A stretch of 64,000 nucleotides of DNA, taken from Rhodobiaceae bacterium. Lineage in GTDB: Bacteria > Pseudomonadota > Alphaproteobacteria > RS24. Where the stretch lies: assembly GCA_024645085.1 (NCBI GenBank), contig JAHEGN010000004.1, forward strand, positions 28,748 through 92,747. The letters run 5' to 3'. Within the stretch, counting starts at the first letter, position 1; the number at the start of each line of letters is the position of its first letter. The notes under the pieces are model-generated. The model was not told the origin of the DNA. It saw only the letters and a list, made by a program, of their open reading frames with translations, and ran no database searches. Positions 57,810 through 64,000 of this stretch are shown one piece after another. Both the position numbers and the translations under genes were made by a program.

Positions 57810-58568
57810 ATGGATTTTTATGTTGAAACTTTATTGTTGTTTTTGGCCGGTTTGATTGGCGGCACAATGAATGCTTTGGCCGGAGGCGGCTCTGGCGTGA
57901 CCTTCGCCGCTTTGGTTTTTTCCGGCATGCCACCAATTATCGCCAATGCCACCAACACCTTCGCTTCCACTTTCGGCTATATCACCGGTGCTGCTGGATA
58001 TCGCAAACACATATATGAGGTGCGCGCTGCTCTTGTCTGGCAATTGCCACTGGTGTTTATCGGCGGACTGATTGGCGGCTGGTTATTATTGCAAACCGAC
58101 GCGCAGGTGTTTGAAGCCGCTGTGCCGTGGCTCCTGTTGTTTGCGACTTTATTGTTTATGTTGAGCCGACAATTAGAGCAAATGGCGGCTCGATTGGGTA
58201 AACGCAATGTCACGCTGATGGGCGGCTTGGCGTTGTTTGGCACCTGCGTTTATGGCGGCTATTTCAATGGTGGTTTTGGCATTCTCACCCTCGCCGCCTT
58301 ATCGCTCGGCGGCTATACAGCCGTGCGCGCCATGAATGGCATAAAACTTGTATTTGCCGCCGTTTCCTCAATTGCCGCTCTGGTGCTGTTTTTCATCAGC
58401 GATAAAGTCGACATTACCGGCGGGCTGGCAGTCATGGCTGGCATTGGTATTGGCAGTTATGCAGCCGCGCGTTTGACTGATTATGTTTCCGATAAGAATG
58501 TCAAAAGAGCCAGTTTGGCAGTGTGTATTGCGGTCACAGCCTACGCCTTTTGGCGGCAATTTGTTTAA
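57810..58568 (+). CDS. TSUP family (TauE/SafE) membrane exporter
   Basis: A 252-residue polytopic protein with about seven to eight helices of the sulfite exporter TauE/SafE family. The family repeat appears as [22 protein letters not shown] near the start and [16 protein letters not shown] in the second half. Members export sulfite, sulfoacetate or similar anions. No sulfonate genes are adjacent, although a TauD-like dioxygenase is 32 kb away. The end overlaps valS by 4 bp, convergent. Confidence 0.9.
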   Translation: MDFYVETLLLFLAGLIGGTMNALAGGGSGVTFAALVFSGMPPIIANATNTFASTFGYITGAAGYRKHIYEVRAALVWQLPLVFIGGLIGGWLLLQTDAQVFEAAVPWLLLFATLLFMLSRQLEQMAARLGKRNVTLMGGLALFGTCVYGGYFNGGFGILTLAALSLGGYTAVRAMNGIKLVFAAVSSIAALVLFFISDKVDITGGLAVMAGIGIGSYAAARLTDYVSDKNVKRASLAVCIAVTAYAFWRQFV

Positions 58569-61243
58569 CCCAAACGGGTCAAAGCATCAGCCAATTTATC
58601 GCGGCGTGTCTGCTCTTCTTCTAAACGCTTTTGATTTTCGATAATTACTGACTCCGGCGCTTTATCCAAAAACCCTTGGTTGCCCAATTTGCCGGCAATC
58701 TTCTTAATCTCACCATCAGCCTTGGCAATGTCTTTGGTCAATCGGGCTTTTTCCGCCGCCACGTCAATCACATCCGCCAATGGCAGCGCAAAAATTGTTT
58801 CGCCGAGAACTGTTTGCACCGCCCCCTCAGGCACATGATCGGCAAAACTAATATCTGAAACGCGGGCCAAACGCATTAAAACGTTTTGCGTTTCGTCGAC
58901 CCGCGTTTTGGTGTCGCTATTGGCGCCAACCAGAACCAGCGGAATCCGCGCACCGGCTGGCACATTCATCTCAGCCCGCACCGAACGAATTTCACTAATG
59001 GCGCCAATCAGCCAGCCAATTTGTTCGTCAGCGGCTGAGGTAATCAGGCTGGCATCAAAATTTGGCCACTTGTCGAGCATCAGATAGTCAGCGCGCTGAC
59101 CAGTCTTGCTCCATAATTCTTCGGTAACAAATGGCATGAAAGGATGCAGCAAACGCAAGGCTTGGTCAAAAGCCCATTTGGTCGCCGCCTGCACTTCTGC
59201 CTTAGCAGCTGCATCATCGCCTTGCAGCGCCGGTTTGGCCAATTCGACATACCAATCGCAGAAATTATTCCAGATGAAATGATACACGCCATTGGCGGCA
59301 TCATTGAAACGATAGGCTTCCAAGGCATCGGTCACGGTATTTTGTGCGCCAATGGTTTGGTTAACCAGCCATTGGGTCAGTGGCTGGCTGGCCTGGCTTG
59401 GGTCGAAATCTGGCGCCGCGAAACAATCGTTCATTTCGCAAAACCGCGCTGCATTCCATAATTTTGTGCCAAAATTGCGATAGCCCTCGACGCGCGATTC
59501 CGACAATCGAATATCGCGCCCCATGGCGGCCATGGACGACAAAGTAAAACGCAGCGCATCGGCCCCGTAAGTGTCGATCAAATCCAGCGGGTCAACCACA
59601 TTGCCTTTGGATTTAGACATTTTCGCGCCATGTTCGTCGCGCACCAAAGCGTGGATATAGACAGTATGGAACGGCACCTCATCCATAAAATGCAGCCCGC
59701 TCATCATCATCCGCGCAACCCAGAAGAAAATAATATCGAAAGCGGTAATCAGCACATCGGTTTTATAATGCCGCGCCAATTCCGGTGTTTGTTGCGGCCA
59801 GCCTAAAGTCGAAAATGGCCACAGAGCCGACGAAAACCATGTGTCGAGTACGTCTTCATCGCGGGTTAATGGCGTCGGCTTACCAAAATGCGCATCGGCT
59901 TTGGCTTGCGCTTCGGCCTCAGTTTCAGCAACAAAAATCTCGCCTTCAGGCCCATACCATGCCGGAATTTGGTGGCCCCACCACAATTGCCGCGAGATAC
60001 ACCATGGCTGAATATTATTCATCCATTCGAAATAGGTTTTTTCCCAATTGGCGGGCACGAATTTGGTTTGCCCATTTCTTACCGCTTCAATGGCTGGCTT
60101 GGCCATGGTGGCGGCGTCGACATACCATTGGTCAGTCAACCAAGGCTCGATAATTTTATCCGACCGGTCGCCAAATGGTACCATATGCGTATTGTCTTCA
60201 ATCTTTTCGACCGCGCCTAAAGCTTGCAGCGCGTCGACAATTTTTTTGCGCGCCTCAAAACGGTCCATACCCTGCCAAGCGTCGCGATCGGGCATGTCGT
60301 CAAAAGCCGGATCGGATAAATCTAAACATGCATGTTGGTCGAGAATATTAATCGCCGCCAAACCGGCCCGCTTGCCCACTTCAAAATCATTGAAATCATG
60401 CGCTGGCGTGATTTTCACCGCACCTGAGCCCTGCTCTGGGTCGGCGTAATTATCAGCAATAATCGGCACGCGGCGGCCGACCAAAGGTAGAATAATGTAT
60501 TTGCCAATCAAATCTTGATAGCGTTCATCATCAGGATGCACGGCAACACCCGTATCACCGAGCATGGTCTCAGGCCGCGTGGTCGCGACAGTGATGTGGC
60601 CGCTGCCATCTTCCAGCGGATAATTGAAATGCCACATATGGCTGTTCACTTCGCGCTGCACCACTTCGAGATCAGAAATCGCCGTTAGCAGACCCGGGTC
60701 CCAATTGACCAAGCGCTTGTCTTTATAAATCAAGTCCTGCTCATGCAGTGTCACAAATACTTTCAACACGGCTTGCGACAGGCCTTCATCCATGGTGAAG
60801 CGCTCACGGCTCCAATCGCAGGAAGCGCCAAGACGGCGCAATTGCTGGGTTATGGTTGACCCGCTTTCGGCCTTCCACGCCCAAACTCTTTGTAAAAAGG
60901 CTTCGCGGCCAATATCGCGGCGCGACTGATTGCCTTCTTCGGCCATTTGCCGTTCAACGACCATTTGCGTGGCAATGCCAGCGTGGTCGGTGCCCGGTTG
61001 CCACAATACATCGCGGCCACGCAGACGCTGAAAACGTACCAACACATCTTGCAATGTATTGTTCAAAGCATGGCCCATATGCAGACTACCGGTCACATTG
61101 GGTGGTGGAATAACAATCGTATAGGGCTCGCCTTCGCTGTTGCGACCTGGCTTAAAGCAGCCGTCTTCTTCCCAAGCCTGATAAAGCCGTGCTTCAAGCG
61201 AAGCCGGCGCATAATGTTTTTCAAGTTGAGATGAATCGGACAT
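58565..61243 (-). CDS. valS: Valyl-tRNA synthetase
   Basis: Class I synthetase for tRNA-Val with editing domain, 892 residues. HIGH is [15 protein letters not shown] and KMSKS is [26 protein letters not shown] marks the editing domain, and a C-terminal coiled coil ([21 protein letters not shown]) ends it. The ATG at 61243 follows an in-frame TTG directly. It is 65 bp downstream of tolC; popZ (DUF2497), usually between them in this class, is absent. Confidence 0.97.
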   Translation of the reverse strand: MSDSSQLEKHYAPASLEARLYQAWEEDGCFKPGRNSEGEPYTIVIPPPNVTGSLHMGHALNNTLQDVLVRFQRLRGRDVLWQPGTDHAGIATQMVVERQMAEEGNQSRRDIGREAFLQRVWAWKAESGSTITQQLRRLGASCDWSRERFTMDEGLSQAVLKVFVTLHEQDLIYKDKRLVNWDPGLLTAISDLEVVQREVNSHMWHFNYPLEDGSGHITVATTRPETMLGDTGVAVHPDDERYQDLIGKYIILPLVGRRVPIIADNYADPEQGSGAVKITPAHDFNDFEVGKRAGLAAINILDQHACLDLSDPAFDDMPDRDAWQGMDRFEARKKIVDALQALGAVEKIEDNTHMVPFGDRSDKIIEPWLTDQWYVDAATMAKPAIEAVRNGQTKFVPANWEKTYFEWMNNIQPWCISRQLWWGHQIPAWYGPEGEIFVAETEAEAQAKADAHFGKPTPLTRDEDVLDTWFSSALWPFSTLGWPQQTPELARHYKTDVLITAFDIIFFWVARMMMSGLHFMDEVPFHTVYIHALVRDEHGAKMSKSKGNVVDPLDLIDTYGADALRFTLSSMAAMGRDIRLSESRVEGYRNFGTKLWNAARFCEMNDCFAAPDFDPSQASQPLTQWLVNQTIGAQNTVTDALEAYRFNDAANGVYHFIWNNFCDWYVELAKPALQGDDAAAKAEVQAATKWAFDQALRLLHPFMPFVTEELWSKTGQRADYLMLDKWPNFDASLITSAADEQIGWLIGAISEIRSVRAEMNVPAGARIPLVLVGANSDTKTRVDETQNVLMRLARVSDISFADHVPEGAVQTVLGETIFALPLADVIDVAAEKARLTKDIAKADGEIKKIAGKLGNQGFLDKAPESVIIENQKRLEEEQTRRDKLADALTRLG

Positions 61244-61308
61244 CAAAAGCTCTCGGTTAGCGCCGACCGCTCAACAAGGCGCGCAAATTAGTATTCAGGC
61301 GAGAATGC

Positions 61309-62637
61309 CTACTCGGTTTCGCCAATATCAGCGGCATCAATACGCAGACGATCAGAAGTCAAACGGCCAATGCTAGCAAGCACACCATAGGCCGCCAAAT
61401 TCTGCGAGGTGCCAGCGCGCACCAAACCAACCCGCGCGTCGAGCAAGTCTTGCTCAGCGTCCAAAACATCAAGATTGGTTCGCGTGCCCAATTGATTTTC
61501 TTGCCGTACACCCTCAAGCGCTATCTTTGAGGCTTTGATTTGCTGTTCACGGGCAACCACGGCGGAAGTCGAAGCCTGATAATTATTCCAAGCCACAATG
61601 ACACCGCGCTCGACCCCATCAGAGGAGGCGTGCACCTGATATTTCAACGCATCAGAATAGCTTGAAGCAGCAGAGATGCCGCTAATGGCACGACCGCCAC
61701 GGAATAAAGGCACATTCAACGTGGCCACCAACTCGGTAACTTCTGTCTCAACGCCAATGGCGGTTAAGGCTGGGTCTTCGGTTCGCGTATACGAACCTGA
61801 CAAGGTAATTGACGGTAAAGCCGCACCAATGGCGCTATAGGCATTCAAGCGACCACTAGAAGACATTTCTTTGGCTGCAATCAATGTTGGGTTTTCGCGG
61901 CGTGCAGTATTAATCGCGTCATCAAGGTCACGCGGCAAGCGAGGCAATTTAGTCACCGTTTCTAGCTCCCCCGCTTCTACGCCAATGACTTCGCGATAAA
62001 TCGCCTTAGCACCGCGCAGATTAGCTTGCGCGCTCAGCAGAGCTGATTGCGCCCCAGCCAAAGCCGCTTCCGATTGCGCGATGTCGGTTCGTGTCACCAC
62101 GCCAACTTCAAAGCGGTCGCGAACAGCCTCTACCTGTTTGGTCAGCACATTGACGTTTTGCTGATTAAGGTCATAAACCGATTGGTTTTCCAAAACGTTG
62201 AGATAGGCCGTAATGGAAGCCAGCAGAATTTGCTGCTCGGTTTCGGTCAATTTGGCGCGCTCGCTGCGCACTTCGGCGCGTTTGCTGCGGAAGGCATTGA
62301 TGTTTTTACCACTGGTAAACAAATCTTGCGTCACCATCACGCCATATGAGTCGACATCACGGTCGCCGATATTAAAGGCCTGATTGACCGTGCCGTCTGC
62401 GTAGTTTTCAGCATCTGTATTCGAACGGCTCTCGCGGGCAAAGGCCGTTACCTGTGGCAACATATCGGCCATGGTAACAAATTGAGAGCTATAAATCGCT
62501 TGAAAATTTGCATTAGCCGCAGCCAAGGAAGGATTGCGCGCCAATGCTTGCGACAAGGCCCCATTAAGTGTTTCTGAACTAGCCGACGTGGTCATAAGAC
62601 CTGACGCCAGCATTAAAATCATTGCTTTCGTTTTCAT
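61309..62637 (-). CDS. tolC: TolC family outer membrane protein
   Basis: Outer-membrane channel of type I secretion and efflux systems. The 442-residue protein has a signal peptide (MILMLASGLMTTSASS) and two repeats of the OEP family (ALARNPSLAAANANFQA; ENPTLIAAKEMSSSG) with long coiled-coil hairpins. Marks such as LNVLENQSVYDLNQQNV and VGVVTRTDIAQSEAAL match alphaproteobacterial TolC. Two ATGs stand in tandem; the second (62637) is better spaced from GAGAC. It is 60 bp after pcm. Confidence 0.95.
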   Translation of the reverse strand: MKTKAMILMLASGLMTTSASSETLNGALSQALARNPSLAAANANFQAIYSSQFVTMADMLPQVTAFARESRSNTDAENYADGTVNQAFNIGDRDVDSYGVMVTQDLFTSGKNINAFRSKRAEVRSERAKLTETEQQILLASITAYLNVLENQSVYDLNQQNVNVLTKQVEAVRDRFEVGVVTRTDIAQSEAALAGAQSALLSAQANLRGAKAIYREVIGVEAGELETVTKLPRLPRDLDDAINTARRENPTLIAAKEMSSSGRLNAYSAIGAALPSITLSGSYTRTEDPALTAIGVETEVTELVATLNVPLFRGGRAISGISAASSYSDALKYQVHASSDGVERGVIVAWNNYQASTSAVVAREQQIKASKIALEGVRQENQLGTRTNLDVLDAEQDLLDARVGLVRAGTSQNLAAYGVLASIGRLTSDRLRIDAADIGETE

Positions 62638-62697
62638 CATGTCTCTATCCCGCCTGATTCTCGCTACCTTCACAAGCGACAAGCCGCTCGCTACAAA

Positions 62698-63384
62698 TTA
62701 AAACTCAAAGCCCGCTTCAACGTCAAAGTCTGTCAAATGCGGTGCTGTTAAATCAAACGCTGAGCGCGATGAAAAACTGTCACCAATACGTTGATACACA
62801 ACTGCTTTCGAACTACCGCCAACCATTTGCACGCAGACCAATCGACCCGATGGGGCCAATTGTGCAAGCAAATCTTGCTCAACTTGGGCCACACAACCAT
62901 TGATGAAAATCACATCAAAAGGCCCCTGCTTGGCCTGACCTTGCTTTAGGCCGCCTGTCACAGCAACAGCATTATCAATGCCCAATTCTTGCCATACCGC
63001 GCTGGCTTTCTCGCTAAATGCTTCATTTTCTTCTAAAGCAATGACCGTGCTGGCACGTCCTGCCAAAACGGCAGCTGAATATCCCGTGCCTCCAGCAATA
63101 TCAAGCACCACATCATTAACTGTTAGGGCTGACAGTTCGGCCAAACGGGCAAAAGCCAGCGGTGTCAGCATTTTGCGCACACCGTCGCCAGCACTGCACT
63201 CAAGCTCAACGTCAGCATAAGCAATGTCGCGCCCGGCGCCGCCAATAAATGCTTCGCGCGGCAAATTGCCAATCAGTTTAGTAATGTGGTAATCGCGCAC
63301 CCCACCCGGCTTAATCTGACACTCGACCATATTAAAACGCGCTTGCGCGTAAATGTCGTCGTCTAATATCGCTGGGTTTGCCAT
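62698..63384 (-). CDS. Protein-L-isoaspartate O-methyltransferase family protein
   Basis: A 228-residue PCMT-family methyltransferase. Landmarks are NMVECQIKPGGVRDYHI, NLPREAF, the motif VLDIAGGTGYSAAVLA, VIALEEN and DVIFINGCV. It repairs or marks damaged aspartyl residues in classical members; the tolC-linked branch in alphaproteobacteria diverges from Pcm proper and its activity is not proven. A good promoter lies upstream. It probably is cotranscribed with tolC. Confidence 0.88.
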   Translation of the reverse strand: MANPAILDDDIYAQARFNMVECQIKPGGVRDYHITKLIGNLPREAFIGGAGRDIAYADVELECSAGDGVRKMLTPLAFARLAELSALTVNDVVLDIAGGTGYSAAVLAGRASTVIALEENEAFSEKASAVWQELGIDNAVAVTGGLKQGQAKQGPFDVIFINGCVAQVEQDLLAQLAPSGRLVCVQMVGGSSKAVVYQRIGDSFSSRSAFDLTAPHLTDFDVEAGFEF

Positions 63385-63415
63385 CTGTGCCTCGCGTTTG
63401 TCTATTTAGGCTTTC

Positions 63416-63444
63416 TATATACGGCGCGTCAGCGGTTTTGACAA
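63416..63444 (-). promoter_or_regulatory. Sigma-70-type promoter of pcm-tolC
   Basis: On the minus strand, TTGTCA (63439-63444) and TATATA (63416-63421) are 17 bp apart, 31 bp ahead of the pcm-family ATG. It matches the housekeeping consensus well. Confidence 0.55.
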
Positions 63445-63494
63445 TCGCCAACATCGCTAACCAATGGCAAAAAGCACCGCTGGTGAAAAACAAG

Positions 63495-63522
63495 TTGCAC
63501 TCGCTTTACAGATATTTATAAA
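63495..63522 (+). promoter_or_regulatory. Promoter of tRNA-Cys
   Basis: TTGCAC (63495-63500) and TATAAA (63517-63522) with a 16-bp spacer stand 35 bp before the tRNA-Cys 5' end. Spacing and sequence are close to consensus for a stable-RNA promoter and probably drive both tRNAs. Confidence 0.55.
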
Positions 63523-63557
63523 CACACCACCAACTCAGTAATGTTTAACGACATTCT

Positions 63558-63631
63558 GGCCACGTGGCGGAGTGGTGACGCAGCGGCCTGCAAAGCCGTG
63601 TACCCCGGTTCGATTCCGGGCGTGGCCTCCA
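63558..63631 (+). tRNA. tRNA-Cys (anticodon GCA)
   Basis: A 74-nt cloverleaf. Acceptor GGCCACG pairs with CGTGGCC, the anticodon arm CGGCCTGCAAAGCCG presents GCA, the T arm is CCCGGTTCGATTCCGGG, discriminator T (the tRNA-Cys identity base) and an encoded CCA. Confidence 0.97.
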
Positions 63632-63717
63632 AAGTTTCGCTTGGCGTTAGATTCATCTTGGCCTTTTTGCCAAGCTCTGATATACGCCTAGCATAGGTTT
63701 TCGGGCGTTTAGCCTGA

Positions 63718-63792
63718 TCCCCGGTAGCTCAGTGGTAGAGCAAACGGCTGTTAACCGTTCGGTCGCTGGTTCGAGTCCGGCCCGGGGAGCCA
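63718..63792 (+). tRNA. tRNA-Asn (anticodon GTT)
   Basis: A 75-nt cloverleaf. Acceptor TCCCCGG pairs with CCGGGGA, the D arm is GTAGCTCAGTGGTAGAGC, the anticodon loop CTGTTAA reads GTT, the T arm is GCTGGTTCGAGTCCGGC, discriminator G and encoded CCA. It lies 86 bp after tRNA-Cys; the spacer has a small CTTGGC/GCCAAG hairpin. Confidence 0.97.
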
Positions 63793-63795
63793 GAT

Positions 63796-63842
63796 ACCCT
63801 CTGTTAGAGACGCAAATGCGGTTTCCAACAGAGGGTTTTTTT
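63796..63842 (+). terminator. Rho-independent terminator of the tRNA pair
   Basis: A 10-bp stem ACCCTCTGTT / AACAGAGGGT (63796-63805, 63827-63836) is followed by a run of T through 63842. A small inner GCAAATGC pairing is possible in the loop. It begins 4 bp after tRNA-Asn. Confidence 0.9.
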
Positions 63843-63929
63843 GCCTCAGTGTCATCAGCCGCCTTCGCCTTTGTGTTGGCATGGCCTATATTGCGTGAAG
63901 CATTTGCGATTGATGTGAAGGAGTTACCT

Positions 63930-64000
63930 GTGACACAGCCGATTATTGTTTGGTTCCGCCAAGATTTGCGTCTCGATGATAATATGGCGGTCGCGGCCTG
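63930..64000 (+). CDS. phrB: Deoxyribodipyrimidine photolyase, N-terminal fragment
   Basis: Only the first 23 codons lie in the window. From a GTG at 63930, with AAGGAG seven nt upstream, the frame reads TQPIIVWFRQDLRLDDN, the start of the photolyase/cryptochrome family. Class I CPD photolyases repair UV dimers with FADH- and light. Cryptochrome-like proteins share this start, so exact class is unproven. Confidence 0.88.
   Translation, partial: MTQPIIVWFRQDLRLDDNMAVAA

Noticed and set aside
63632..63717. Attachment site or gene between tRNA-Cys and tRNA-Asn
   Set aside because: 86 bp with only a small hairpin; no duplication of a tRNA 3' end is seen.
1..64000. CRISPR arrays, insertion sequences, prophage genes
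   Set aside because: No spaced direct repeats, transposase, integrase or phage structural proteins were found in any frame read.

Overview
The window is a stretch of chromosome from an alphaproteobacterium of moderate G+C (about half, by eye) with very dense coding. Several blocks keep gene orders that are typical of that class: ntrX-trkA-trkH-dat-hfq-hflX-mazG; uvrA/ssb-gyrA-coaD-ppi-queA-tgt; the long minus-strand run dgt-argS-SPOR-nagZ-scpA-scpB-tatABC-serS-surE-LysM/M23-yajC-secD-secF; and pcm-tolC-valS. Together with a DmdC-like acyl-CoA dehydrogenase, a TauD-type dioxygenase, a PuuD-like membrane protein, a photolyase and a cadherin-repeat surface protein, this fits a free-living, probably marine lineage such as the SAR116 group. 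The family-level placement is inference; the class-level placement is firm.

Layout. 1-6270 (+): end of NtrX, K+ uptake (TrkA, TrkH), a D-amino-acid transaminase, Hfq and HflX. 6285-9672 (-): MazG, an MBL hydrolase, TatD and an SDR. 9744-13931 (-): accessory block with a 931-residue cysteine-free cadherin-like protein, a DCC thiol oxidoreductase and two small proteins. 14008-19644 (-): MTA/SAH nucleosidase, GlmS, GlmU, acyl-CoA dehydrogenase. 19748-26429: mostly accessory metabolism (frameshifted ferric-reductase-like protein, crotonase, GPH-type transporter, two hotdog thioesterases, ABM protein, tRNA-Lys, MAPEG, TauD-like dioxygenase, class I amidotransferase). 26446-33211 (-): Tgt, QueA, peptidyl-prolyl isomerase, CoaD, GyrA, SSB. 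33406-38466 (+): UvrA, a PmtA-like methyltransferase, TrmFO. 38461-54692 (-): a squalene/phytoene-synthase-family protein, PuuD-like protein, Sec/YajC, envelope LytM factor, SurE, SerS, Tat system, ABC ATPase, ScpAB, NagZ, SPOR protein, ArgS, Dgt. 54831-55966 (+): ErpA, exonuclease III. 56014-63384: IlvD, TSUP exporter, ValS, TolC, Pcm. 63558-64000 (+): tRNA-Cys, tRNA-Asn and the start of a photolyase.

The window is dominated by core functions: protein export (Sec, Tat, YajC), cell-wall synthesis and recycling (GlmS, GlmU, NagZ, LytM factor, SPOR), chromosome maintenance (ScpAB, GyrA, SSB, UvrA, Xth, Dgt, MazG), tRNA modification and charging (Tgt, QueA, TrmFO, SerS, ArgS, ValS).

I found no convincing new multi-gene defence or mobile system: no CRISPR, integrase, transposase or phage genes. 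The best leads are single-gene anomalies inside conserved blocks: a Tgt in which two of the three zinc cysteines are serines; an hflX with no ATG, GTG or TTG start before its conserved N-terminus; a Cys-free cadherin protein that stops without a recognisable secretion signal, behind a two-hairpin leader; a GyrA with Gln at the quinolone hot-spot position and long acidic tails; an ABC ATPase without partners wedged between scpB and tatA; and missing neighbours (pcm next to surE, popZ between tolC and valS).
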